Positions 36,612 through 46,775 of a stretch of DNA of 64,000 bases are shown piece by piece; position 1 is the stretch's first letter, and every line of letters begins with the position of its first letter. The stretch comes from Molanna angustata (taxonomy: Eukaryota; Arthropoda; Insecta; Trichoptera; Molannidae). The notes under the pieces were generated by a model, which saw only the letters and a program-made list of their open reading frames with translations, did no database searches and was not told where the DNA came from. The position numbers were made by a program, and so were the translations under genes. The stretch spans positions 36,731,447 to 36,795,446 of the forward strand of contig OY754970.1 of the NCBI GenBank assembly GCA_963576475.1, read 5' to 3'.

Positions 36612-37262
36612 GTCACAGAAAAATTAAAATTTTATCAACAGAAATATTTTAATTTTTATTAGGGTCACCCCATTCCTAAAAACTTATGGTCTCCCCATTA
36701 ATTGAAGCTTACACAAAATATAACCTTACATAACAAGACAAATATTTAACATAGAACTCTTATCAATAAACATTTTAAATTCAGCAATAAAAATAAACAA
36801 CTTACACATTCAACATAATTCAATTAAATGAAGCTTAAACAAAATATAACCTAACATAACAAGACAAATATTTTACATAAAACTCTTAACAATTAACATT
36901 TGAGATTCAGCAATTAAAATCAACAACTTACACATTTAACATAATAAATTTATCAATTAAACACAATACAAATATAATTTCCAATAAACGTTCTTAATTA
37001 CAACTCAAAAATTATTCACAACACAAAAATTATTTACACCTCAAATATGAGCAATACGATTTTACACAGAATAGGTACTTTTACAAGCTTCTCACTGTTG
37101 AGATGTGAACATTCAGAACACTCCAAGGATTCATTATAATTTCTCCTAAATCTAACTTTATGACGTCATAATACAATACCCAAAAATAAATTAATGTCCT
37201 CATTTTATTTAACCAAATCATTAATTCGCCAAAATCATAGCAAGTATTAGGCACCTACTTTT
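36612..37262. other. 3' untranslated region of the Gypsy element
   Basis: AT-rich with partly repeated ACAAAATATAACCTWACATA blocks. The same sequence follows the outer left LTR at 33676-34326. No env-like frame was found, so the element is a plain retrotransposon. Confidence 0.8.
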
Positions 37263-40200
37263 CTAGTCTTGTGATTCTATTTTGATCAAATCTTTGACAT
37301 GATAACTGCCCGATATCTTTCCGTCCATATCACTAAGTACATAAACTACATCAGATTTCTTTTCCACAATTATATTTTGGACGAACCGTGGTGCTAATTT
37401 ATGAGAGAAATACTTTAAGGCGTCAGATTGACAATGATTTCGTCTCCATACTTTGTCTCCTACCTGGTATACTACATGTTTTCTTCTTAAGTTGTATTGC
37501 TTTGACGAGTTCTGAAAAGATAAAAGAAGCTGGTCCTGCACCTCATCATAAATTTGTGCTAGTTCTTTAAGTTTTCCTGCATATGGTTTTCTAGAAGTTT
37601 CTTTAATATTGCTCTCGGGTTCACTATTTTCATTAACAGTGTCTCTATGCAACGATCCGTTCATTACGTGTTCTCTACCGTGCATCAAGAAATAAGGTGA
37701 GTAATTAGTGGTAACATTTACCATATTATTCATCGCGCTTGTGACCGCTCTCAAATTCTTGGTCCAGTTTCGTTGATCCTCATTAATTTTAATGGCCAAC
37801 ATAGTCTCTATAGTCTTATTAAAACTCTCTACTACATTATTCTGTGGATGATAGTAAGGATTTAAAAATGTTACAGGCACATCATACTTTTTCAATAAAG
37901 ACCGGTATTCTTTGGAAACGAATTGCTTTCCATTATCAGATACTATCACTTTTGGCACACCCCATGGCAAAAATATTTCTTGCTCCAAACATTTTACTAC
38001 AGCGGCTGCAGTGGCCTTGCGTAACGAAAATGCCCATACATATTTAGAAAACACGTCTACGCAACTTAGGATGAAAACATGTCCAGAATAACTTCGCGGT
38101 AATGGTCCTATTAGATCTATGCTTAACATCTTCATTGGCCTATCTACCAATTTTGGATTGGACATTAGTCCCAATGGCGCAGAAGTAGAATGTTTATATG
38201 CCTTGCAAACTTTGCATCTACCAATCACTCGTTTAACATCTCTATACATACCTGGCCAGAAATAAGTTTTCTGTAACTTTTTGACTGTTTTAAATACGCC
38301 AGGATGGCAGGATGTTTCAGATTCATGTATTCGGAAAATAAGTTCGTTGCGAAGTGGTTGTGGTATAACTTGTTTCCATTGATAGGGTTCTAGCAAAGCG
38401 CAATCGCTTTTGCAAAATCGGTACAACTGGTCTTCCATAATTTGATAATTTTTAAATCTTTGCGGATTTTCTTTGCATCCTCGACGTATCATGTGGTACC
38501 ACTCATCATTTACAAAGGGATCTATTTCAAGAACATCTATTTCAACAGGCCGTATCCGGGAGAGCGCGTCTGGAGCCACGTGCTCAGAGCCTTTCCTGTG
38601 TATTATATTAAAATTAAATTGCGACAATCTGGTCGCCCACCTAGCCAATCGTCCACTAGGGTTTTCCAAGGTAGTTAGCCAACGGAGGCTAGAATGATCC
38701 GTGACTATCGTGAAAGCCGATCCTTCTACGTAGCCTCTAAAATGCTCTACAGATTCAATTACGGCTAACATTTCTTTCTCAGTTGTGCCATAATTCTTTT
38801 CGTGTTTCTTCAAAGAACGGGAGAAATATGCTATTGGATGTTCAGATCCTTCTAATATCTGTGTGAGTATGCCACCAATTCCATAACTCGATGCATCACA
38901 ATGAATAATGAATGGTTCTGTAAAGTTGGGTGAAGCTAAGACCGGAGCGGTTACCATAGCCTTTTTGAGTCCATTAAAAGCATCCTCTGCTACGGAAGAC
39001 CAAACGAAATTTGAAATGTTACCCCTTTTTCCAGTTAATTTTGTGAGAGGTGCCGCTAAATCAGCAAAATTCTCGATAAATCTCCTGTAATATGAGCATA
39101 GCCCCAAAAAACCTTTTAGTTCTTTTGAATTCTTTGGTGTTGGGAAGTTTTGTATACTTTCTATTTTAGCGGGATCCGTCCTCAAACCTTTTTCATCCAC
39201 TATGTAACCTAAATATCTAAGTTCTTTTCTTACAAATTCAGATTTTTTCAAATTCACTGTAAACCCAGCTTCTCGTAATTTATTAGCAACACTTTTTAAT
39301 AGATCCATGTGTTCTTCAAAACTTTCTGACACAATGATCAGGTCATCCAAGTATACGAATACTTGCCCATTGAATTCAGGTCCAAACAACATATCCATCG
39401 TTCTTTGAAGCTCCTGGGGTGCGCAAGTTAATCCAAACGCAAGACGAACAAATTCAAACAGTCCCCTTGATTGTATGCTGAAAGCTGTCTTTTCGCAGGA
39501 CTCGGGAGTCAAAGGAATCTGCCAAAATGCCTTTGATAAATCTACTGAAGAAATGTATTTCCCGCGCCCTAAATTGGCTAAAATCGTGTTTATATAAGGT
39601 AATGGATAAGAATCCTTCTTCGTAACTGCATTTAGTTTTCGACTGTCAATACATAATCTTAGTGTTCCATCGCGTTTGGGAACCATAATGACAGGATTTG
39701 ACCATGCAGATCGTGAGGGTCTAACAACACCCAATTCCAACATTTCGTCTAGTTCTTTTTCCACTAAAGCTTGCCGGACGGGCGAAAGAGGATAGTATCT
39801 CTGTTTGATAGGAGGGCCCTCGGTAACGATGTTATGTTGCATTAAATTTGTACATCCCAATCCTCTCTTTTCATATGAAATATCTTCAAACATTGAGTAT
39901 ACTTTTGATAATTCATCTCGCTGTTCTACACTTAGAGTCTCCAAATTAGATAAAACGTGAATTTCCGAAAACTCCTCTCTTGGGTTGATCAAAACAGCTT
40001 CCGTTTCTTTTTCTTGACTATCAACGCTCTTCTTTTCGGGTGAAGGTAGATTTTCTTCATTTGACTTTCCCATAGATTCAACGAAGTTTGTTACATTAGT
40101 TTTATCAGTAATTTCCGTCGTTTTCTCTTTTGGTTCTACAACAACTTCTGTCGTTTTGCTCTCCAACTTAGAAGCAATTTCCTCCAACCATTTCACAGCG

Positions 40201-42152
40201 GATCTTCGATAATTTCTAACATATTCATTTCCTTCAAGGTCAATTTGATCTAATTCAAGAATAGCCCTCGTGATCATTTCATCTAGATATAAATACGTTT
40301 TGTCCGTTTTCTTCAACGAAATAAAAGGCTCACGGTTCTTTATTAAACGGTACATATCCATACATATAGTATGCATGATGGTAAGCTTTTTATTAACTGA
40401 TTGTTCTTCCAAAACATCCGGAATCGTGGGGACTTTAGTATCCTCACTTATTTTTGGCTCAAAAAAACCCATATCGATGACCGTTTCCTCATCAACCCGA
40501 GCCAAGTTAAAAACTTCCAAGGCTATTTCAAAATAGCGCCAAAACGGAATGCCCAACAAAAAATCAGCAAATAATCCATCAACTATATGGAACTCCAATT
40601 CTACGGTCCGACCTTTAAATGAAACTGGCATGACTGCCAAGCCTTTTGAGGTCGTAACCAACTGATTAAACGAATACATTTCTACTGTATTATCTGTGCG
40701 AGGAAAATATTTATTTAAATATTTACAAAAAACTGCCTCACTAATACAATTGGCCGATGCGCCACTGTCAAGAAGACCAGTAAAATATTGGTTCTGAATC
40801 TGAAAGTTTACATAAGGACGCGCGTCACCCTTTGGTATGTTGCAAATATTATTTATTAACTTTTGTGATTTAAAATTTTTCTGAAATTTTTCAACTATTT
40901 CCAGCCAGCTCTTCCATTCATTTTTACAGATATCCGATGGTGGCCGACCGCTTACAAGTTTTTTTGAATTTCTTTTATTCCTTAAAAGTGACTCTTCCTG
41001 ATTGTATCCCTTTGATTCGCGACGAACTGATAATAAATTATCATTTTCCTTGGACTTACTACCCCAAGATATCTCATTGGGCCTTCTATCCTCATTTATG
41101 TCACGAATTTCTGGGAAAGAAGACGCTCTAGGTAAATCTATTGCGTTATGCCTTTCTTTTTCCGAAGCAAACTCTATCGCAGGTTGTTGCCTACGATTAT
41201 CGTTAGACGTCTGTAAAGTTCGCTGTCGCAAAAAACAATTTCGCTGAATGTGTCCACGTTTGTTACAAAAATAACATTTAATATCGTAGTTTCTATACGC
41301 AGGTATAGCAATTTCACGTGATGGAGTGCTGGGTCTATGTTCTGCATAACTGATGGTGTTTTTAGTTTCTCTTACAATCTGAGGAGCTTCTAACGGGACG
41401 TTGTAAATATCAAATTGCTTAAGACATTTTAATAATGATTCTACAGATTCAAAATTTTGAATCGCTAATATTGGGGCATATTTTGAATGGAGCCCTCTTT
41501 TTATACAATTTAAAAATTCTTTTTCAGCCAATTGATCATTCAATGACCTGTTAACATACATATTTCGTAACACAAAATCTGTTCCCGATTCCAGTGTTAA
41601 TTGTTTTGAATTATAAATTTCTAACTTCTTCCTAAACTCGTCTTGCTCGTTGCCAAAATGAGAAAAAAACAACTCCTCAAAATTATCCCACGATAAAGAA
41701 GAATCACGATCAGAATTGATTGATCTGAACCAACACAATGCTGATTCAGTCAAAAGTTCGGGTAAACCCTGAACTACCCTATCTAAAGATATACCCCGCG
41801 ACTTAGACAATTCTTTCAATCTTACAACAAATTCACGCGGATCCGTTTTTCCGGCAAAAGTTACATTCCAGGTATGAAAGTTTGCTGGATACGTAACGCA
41901 ATCACATCTTTTAACCGAGCAAGATTTCACCACGTCACGTGACTTTTTTTCTTTTCTTATAAATTCCTCCGAATCTGATTCGTCTTTAAAATCTGACAAT
42001 GCTACATTGAATCGGGTAGCCTGAGCGCGCATTTCTCTAATGTGTTTAGCTGGTTTTATTTTTCTCATTTTTAACTCCCAAAATAATTCTTCTTTGGTAC
42101 ACTTGGCCACGTTCTGAATCTTCACACTCATAGAATCCCGGACAGAATCCAT
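37263..42152 (-). CDS. Gag-Pol polyprotein of a Ty3/Gypsy retrotransposon
   Basis: Intact frame of about 1,629 codons. The frame is open for 31 codons upstream, but the Met at 42152 (MDSVRDSM) fits better as start, because the extra residues are hydrophobic and Phe/Tyr-rich, unlike a Gag N-terminus. Order: Gag capsid-like part (WNVTFAGKTDPREFV and on), CCHC zinc knuckle near residue 293 (CYFCNKRGHIQRNC), aspartic protease with LLDSGAS near 460, reverse transcriptase with YLDD near 933, RNase H, integrase with an HHCC finger (near 1280-1320) and a DDE core with SDNGKQF and HPQNNVVESF. This PR-RT-RH-IN order defines Ty3/Gypsy. Gag and Pol share one frame, with no frameshift site. No stop or frameshift is seen, so the copy may be active. 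No chromodomain or env was recognised. Confidence 0.95.
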   Translation of the reverse strand: MDSVRDSMSVKIQNVAKCTKEELFWELKMRKIKPAKHIREMRAQATRFNVALSDFKDESDSEEFIRKEKKSRDVVKSCSVKRCDCVTYPANFHTWNVTFAGKTDPREFVVRLKELSKSRGISLDRVVQGLPELLTESALCWFRSINSDRDSSLSWDNFEELFFSHFGNEQDEFRKKLEIYNSKQLTLESGTDFVLRNMYVNRSLNDQLAEKEFLNCIKRGLHSKYAPILAIQNFESVESLLKCLKQFDIYNVPLEAPQIVRETKNTISYAEHRPSTPSREIAIPAYRNYDIKCYFCNKRGHIQRNCFLRQRTLQTSNDNRRQQPAIEFASEKERHNAIDLPRASSFPEIRDINEDRRPNEISWGSKSKENDNLLSVRRESKGYNQEESLLRNKRNSKKLVSGRPPSDICKNEWKSWLEIVEKFQKNFKSQKLINNICNIPKGDARPYVNFQIQNQYFTGLLDSGASANCISEAVFCKYLNKYFPRTDNTVEMYSFNQLVTTSKGLAVMPVSFKGRTVELEFHIVDGLFADFLLGIPFWRYFEIALEVFNLARVDEETVIDMGFFEPKISEDTKVPTIPDVLEEQSVNKKLTIMHTICMDMYRLIKNREPFISLKKTDKTYLYLDEMITRAILELDQIDLEGNEYVRNYRRSAVKWLEEIASKLESKTTEVVVEPKEKTTEITDKTNVTNFVESMGKSNEENLPSPEKKSVDSQEKETEAVLINPREEFSEIHVLSNLETLSVEQRDELSKVYSMFEDISYEKRGLGCTNLMQHNIVTEGPPIKQRYYPLSPVRQALVEKELDEMLELGVVRPSRSAWSNPVIMVPKRDGTLRLCIDSRKLNAVTKKDSYPLPYINTILANLGRGKYISSVDLSKAFWQIPLTPESCEKTAFSIQSRGLFEFVRLAFGLTCAPQELQRTMDMLFGPEFNGQVFVYLDDLIIVSESFEEHMDLLKSVANKLREAGFTVNLKKSEFVRKELRYLGYIVDEKGLRTDPAKIESIQNFPTPKNSKELKGFLGLCSYYRRFIENFADLAAPLTKLTGKRGNISNFVWSSVAEDAFNGLKKAMVTAPVLASPNFTEPFIIHCDASSYGIGGILTQILEGSEHPIAYFSRSLKKHEKNYGTTEKEMLAVIESVEHFRGYVEGSAFTIVTDHSSLRWLTTLENPSGRLARWATRLSQFNFNIIHRKGSEHVAPDALSRIRPVEIDVLEIDPFVNDEWYHMIRRGCKENPQRFKNYQIMEDQLYRFCKSDCALLEPYQWKQVIPQPLRNELIFRIHESETSCHPGVFKTVKKLQKTYFWPGMYRDVKRVIGRCKVCKAYKHSTSAPLGLMSNPKLVDRPMKMLSIDLIGPLPRSYSGHVFILSCVDVFSKYVWAFSLRKATAAAVVKCLEQEIFLPWGVPKVIVSDNGKQFVSKEYRSLLKKYDVPVTFLNPYYHPQNNVVESFNKTIETMLAIKINEDQRNWTKNLRAVTSAMNNMVNVTTNYSPYFLMHGREHVMNGSLHRDTVNENSEPESNIKETSRKPYAGKLKELAQIYDEVQDQLLLSFQNSSKQYNLRRKHVVYQVGDKVWRRNHCQSDALKYFSHKLAPRFVQNIIVEKKSDVVYVLSDMDGKISGSYHVKDLIKIESQD

Positions 42153-42353
42153 TTTATAGAAAAAAAGATGTAACAAAGTTATTTTAAATACAAAGTACCT
42201 ACACAAAAAAAATGCACAATTAAACACAAAATAATATAGGTACATACATATTCATATACATACGAAATCATCACAAAACAAAGTTACAAAGTCAGCAACA
42301 CAAAATAAAAAAAAATCCGCGATATTTGAATCCTGGTATTCACAGCACCATTT
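42153..42353 (-). other. 5' leader of the Gypsy element
   Basis: 200 bp between LTR and gag, with the primer site at its right end. Contains poly(A/T) runs and no further open frame. Confidence 0.8.
42331..42350 (-). promoter_or_regulatory. candidate tRNA primer binding site
   Basis: On the minus strand TGGTGCTGTGAATACCAGGA, three bases inside the 5' LTR. It begins with TGG, the complement of the tRNA 3' CCA. On the plus strand it continues into a TTTGAATCC word like a T-arm, which supports a tRNA 3' end. The isotype was not identified. Confidence 0.65.
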
Positions 42354-43124
42354 TGTTATACGCCGACTTGCACATAAATATGAAAAGTCTTTGGCACAGA
42401 TATCGGGTGGGTTCTCTGGTCTGAACCCAAGCCCTTCAGGGAATTTAAATAATTTGTTAATTGATTAGTAGGCCGTGATGTCCTTGGATCCCTCCGTCAT
42501 GCCGTGCCCATATTAATTATTCTTTATTCAAATATCAGAAGGTATCATTGCACAATCAAACAATTGCAAATAGTAATTTCAATTTAATTATGTCTTTTTA
42601 CAAATGTTCAAAATCACACAATTTTATCACAAAAAGTACATATCTTATAACAATTTCCATACATATAGTGTGTCTTTGACATTTCGACTCACCAAGTCTC
42701 GTCAGGCTGGCTAGGATTACCAGCAACAACTTCGGTCACTCGGCGATTCCCACAAATACATACGAGTGCCATTGGCCAATAAGGCAAAACGAAGAAAAAA
42801 GAAAAGACCTACATCAGTCTTCAATCGTCCAGACACTTATAAAGTTGCGCTATTTTTATACGCTTACTTTTATATAACAATTTCTATAAAACAGGAAAAA
42901 TACATATTTTTCACTCCGAATCTGACAGCTCCCACCACAAGAAAAAAAAAAAGCCGCCATGATCTGTCTGAATTTTCTTCATTCCAAAAACTTTTGTTTA
43001 TTTATGATTTATTAAATTTACTTCTTTATTCAAATTATTTGAATAAAGGTATCTATATTAAAATTATTTTATACTACTTGGGTTCCTACTGCGAAGTTTA
43101 ATATTCTAATTTTGATTCATAACA
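42354..43124 (-). repeat. LTR, outer right (5' LTR)
   Basis: Complete 771-bp LTR with the termini TGTTAT and ATAACA, next to the primer site, so it is the 5' LTR of the minus-strand element. Confidence 0.95.
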
Positions 43125-43181
43125 TATATATTGATCAGATTTAATACGATTTCCAATCGTATTAAATCTGATCAATATATA
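43125..43181. repeat. 27-bp perfect palindrome with 3-base loop
   Basis: Arms 43125-43151 and 43155-43181 are exact inverted copies (core TTGATCAGATTTAATACGAT) around TCC. The left arm begins with the TATA duplicated by the LTR insertion, so the LTR element sits exactly at the outer edge of this hairpin. Confidence 0.97.
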
Positions 43182-43848
43182 GGTAGGTAAATTCTTTGAA
43201 AATCAATGGTGGCAAACGCCAAATATAACAGTATTGTTAAGAACGTCCTTATGCAAAAGCAGAATTAAATAATTATTGTTAAATGAATACAAATTATTTT
43301 ATTGTAAGCCTCTATGAAAAACAAGAACCACAAAAACTTTTTCAACGAATGATGTCAATATAACAATTTGTTCCATATTTTATGAATCGTATACTACCTA
43401 CTCTTCCCAATTCTGACGATGCTCTTCTAAAAGCGAAATTTGTACAAAGAAGTATCGTACCCACATAAAAAGGTATGTATATGATGAGGTTCGATGACGA
43501 CAGCTATGTGCTCTAGGAGTATTCTCCTTGAGTGTACCGGCTGTCGTAGGTCGAAACCTGCATCGTATTATTTTATTTTTATATATGGGTATGTAGGATT
43601 TTTATTTTATTTACTATTTTTATTACTATTTTTTTTATTTATGTATTTGCTTGTTTGCTCACTTGTTTATTTCTTTATGATTATTTTTTTTGTTTTATTT
43701 ATTTATGTTTTATGAATTGTGTACATTAAAATAATTACCAAACTGAATTCGTCAACTTCAGATAAACCCTGAGGGTTTCGATGGTTGACTGTATCTTTGA
43801 ACTGTAAATGTCATATAAAAATAAAAAAATAAAAAAACAATTTAAAAG
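43182..43848. other. AT-rich sequence with an imperfect hairpin
   Basis: AGGTTCGATGACGACAGC (43487-43504) and GCTGTCGTAGGTCGAAACCT (43540-43559) form an imperfect inverted repeat, probably a decayed transposon end or retroposon head. Nothing else recognisable. Confidence 0.4.
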
Positions 43849-43890
43849 GAATGGGCTGTGTCCAACACTAAACTCTGCATACGTTAGAAA
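43849..43890 (+). mobile_element. family A 5' end fragment
   Basis: ATGGGCTGTGTCCAACACTA then AACTCTGC resembles GTGGGCTGTGGCCAACGCTA then AACTCCTCGC of the copy at 63826. The similarity fades after about 40 bp. Confidence 0.4.
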
Positions 43891-44870
43891 TTCTGTTAAA
43901 ATGCATTTAGAGATAAAATCAGTGTTTACTTGTGCAGTTGGGTGTAAAGTGTTATCCACAGTTCGCTCGTATCCTCATTTATAATACAATTTAAGTTTAT
44001 TTTTGCAATGACATTAATTGTTTTTTAACGACGACAAAAAATAAAACACGCGTAAAATTACGAATTTCGTACTGTTATGATTTCAAATTAAAAAATATAT
44101 TCATCTGTTTGTTAAGCGTCTTATTAAAATAGCTGAAAAACCTGTCACTCAAGATTGTCCATCGAGAATTGAAAAAAAACCAAAGCATATTCGTTTAATT
44201 ATGATGAAAAAAATTATATGTATATAATAACATTCCTTAGATTAACGCACAAATAGATTTTAAAACATCTCCACAATAATTGACTTTAGAATATTTAATG
44301 TCGGTTTTTTTTTGTTGGCCATTATTCAATATATTTGCATGAAAAATTTATTTTATTTTTCATTCCTTTGCTTCATTCAAATTTTATTGTGCCTACTTAT
44401 TAACCTTAATGTCTATTTGATAATATTCTATTTTTCTTTGTATAACCCCTTCCTTGTCTATTATTCGTATCGTCGTTTTGAATCTATATTATATAGATAG
44501 TCTTGATACTATAGTTCACCATTCTGACGATGTTCGTCATTGAGCGATACCGTGATTCTATGTGATTTTCTTAATTTTAAAACTTCAACTTCTTCAGAAG
44601 TTTTTGAATTTCGATTTTTTTCCAATTATTATTTTTTTAATGAATATGTACATACATATATTATATCCTCATCAATTCCTTAAATTTAGCTTGTGCAATA
44701 CATAAACGAATTCCGCTCATAATTGAACTATTCACAAACATCAAAACTTGGAGAATCACCCCTGGCGCCCTCTAGATAGGTGATGTTTACAAAAAAAAGA
44801 GAGAAATTTGACACTTTTGACAGATTTTATGACAGAAAAATCTGTGAAATTAATAAATATTGATTTAAAA
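43891..44870. other. AT-rich sequence, no feature seen
   Basis: About 1 kb with no recognisable gene, repeat or RNA. Confidence 0.4.
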
Positions 44871-45490
44871 CTAGTGGACCTGGCAGACGTTGTACTGCCC
44901 CAGATCGCATTTTATATTACCTATAGAACTCATTTTATGTATTATTCTGCCATAGACCGTCTTCTATGTATATCACATTTTATATAAACCTCATTTTTTG
45001 TATTGTTCTGCCATAGACCATCTTCTATGTATATCGCATTTATATAGACCTCATTTTATGTTTTGTTCTGCCATAGACAATTTTCTATGTAGGTATATCG
45101 CATTTTATATAGACCTCATTTTATGTATTGTTCTACCATAAACCATCTTCTATGTATATCGCATTTTATGTAGACTTTTTTACGTATTGTTCTAACATAA
45201 TAATAAAAATAATAAAAAAACTTGTACCCTGCGCAGTGGCGAGTTTATTGCCGTATGGCAATTAATTCCAACTAACCAGTGTTTCCAGCCCAGAGAAGCA
45301 ATATTTGCGTGAGAAATTCATAGACAATCTTCTTTGTATATTGCGTTTTATATAGACCTTATTTAATGTATTGTTCTGCAATATACCATCTTTTATGTAT
45401 ATCGCATTTTATAAAGACCTCATTTTATGTATTGTTCTGCCATAGATCATCTTTATGTTTATCGCATTTTATACCCCATTATACGTATTT
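44871..45490. repeat. 61-bp minisatellite, about 8 units, interrupted
   Basis: Diverged units of TCGCATTTTATATAGACCTC, ATTTTATGTATTGTTCTGCC, ATAGACCATCTTCTATGTAT. The array begins after a GGACCTGGCAGACGTTGTAC block, a common motif in Lepidopteran repeats. It is interrupted at 45200-45321 by another repeat. Confidence 0.9.
45200..45321 (-). mobile_element. family D insertion in the minisatellite
   Basis: Breaks a unit between TGTTCTAACATA and CATAGACAATC, leaving CATA on both sides as a possible target duplication. Contains AGTGGCGAGTTTATTGCCGT and GGCAATTAATTCCAACTAAC, a diverged form of family D, with an A/T-rich tail on the left. Confidence 0.55.
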
Positions 45491-45649
45491 TACAAATAAT
45501 TTTTCGTCCTCTAGATGCGTGTAACAAAGTCAATATATTTGTTCACACTGCCATCTTTTGAAAGATTACACAACTTAAAAATTAATTATGGCGCTTTTCT
45601 CTTATTTAAAATTCTTGTGAGGGGTATAGGGAAGGCAAAATTTGTGGTT

Positions 45650-45870
45650 ATAATAATAAACATAAAATTCTTTATTATGCAAAACAAATCACATAACGTG
45701 GCGGACTCACATAATGTGGCCCGTAGTCAATTTCTACCAGTCAACCACACTAGTAAATACAATAGTACAAGCAAATACAAAATACATATAAAACAAATAA
45801 AAACTAATAGATATAATGAGAAAGAAAAAGTAAATAATACAAAAATGCAAAATTTAGAATAAAAAACATA
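45650..45870 (-). mobile_element. family D repeat
   Basis: ATAACGTGGCGGACTCACAT and GTCAATTTCTACCAGTCAAC match the signature at 20095. T/A-rich tail to the left (ATAATAATAAACATAAAATT), as for a retroposon on the minus strand. Confidence 0.5.
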
Positions 45871-46209
45871 AATTTAAATAATATTGATAATGTCCAATAA
45901 TAGGAAAAAAGGTAGTGTACACTATAATTATATTATAGTGAACGATATGATCATACAGACATAATATATGCACATGGATAGGTAGGTATATGTAGTGACA
46001 GTTCAATATTTTGAGATTTAATATTATTGCATTTTATCCTACCTACTTTCTTTCATACCCACAAATTTGCCTACAAAATTCAGTCATCATCAAGACCACA
46101 CCGTGTGACCTTTATGTTTCAGACTCGCATCAAACTCAGTAAAAATATCAAATCAAATTCATTCAAATCAAACATCGCCATCCAATTGTATCAATTTAGT
46201 GTCTGTTAA
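45871..46209. other. AT-rich sequence, no feature seen
   Basis: Contains a small palindrome ACTATAATTATATTATAGT near 45921. Otherwise nothing recognisable. Confidence 0.4.
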
Positions 46210-46775
46210 TATTGTGTGAAGTGAGCATCAGGAGACATTGCTGGGAAAATCTAAACCACCAGGAAAGGTAGGCAAATATTCCTTCTTTTCCTACCTCCTG
46301 TCACTGGTTAAAACCAGTGGCACACACAGATGGGTTGAGAAGGGATGAAGGATAAAGGAATTATAGGTATGAGGATAAGAAGTGTGACTTCAGAAGCTTC
46401 TTGAAAACCATTAAGCTAGGAGCTTCTCTTATACCATTGGGTAATTGGTTCCACAGCCGGGCTGCGTGTATTCTGAACGAGTAAGTATAGGAAAATGTGT
46501 GGTGTATTGGTATCGACAGTGTACTTTGGTTTTGAGACCGTAAATTTAGACCATGAGATGAAAGATGGGTAAATTTCTCCTTGAGGTACTAAGGTGTGAG
46601 AGGGTTCTTAAGTGTCTGATAAAGTAAGGAACATGGGAATTTCTTCGTTCTCGGATTTTGTATTAAAACTTTTTAAGTCCAAACACATATTGTATGCAGA
46701 CATTTTGCAGTCTCTCAAGTTTGTCAAGTTGATCCTCAGTAGCGTCTAGGTAAGCTACGGTTATATGTTTTTGGA
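46210..46775. other. unclassified diverged repeat, LINE-like flavour
   Basis: A less AT-rich block. The plus frame near 46410 reads KLGASLIPLGNWFHSRAA, and similar wording (CATTTATGGTGTTCCATAGC) appears near 54565. This suggests a decayed repeat family, but I cannot name it and no stop-free frame exists. Confidence 0.3.

Larger units (their letters stand above)
32893..43124 (-). mobile_element. Ty3/Gypsy LTR retrotransposon with internal tandem duplication
   Basis: Element of 10,232 bp on the minus strand, flanked by the 4-bp duplication TATA (32889-32892 and 43125-43128). LTRs begin TGTTAT and end ATAACA. It holds three LTRs rather than two because 32915-35850 is repeated exactly as 35851-38786 (2,936 bp). 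Without the duplication it would be about 7.3 kb. I see no difference between LTR copies on the lines compared, so the insertion is very recent. Confidence 0.95.

Noticed and set aside
36612..37262. env gene of an errantivirus-type element
   Set aside because: The region between pol and the 3' LTR has no open frame of useful length.
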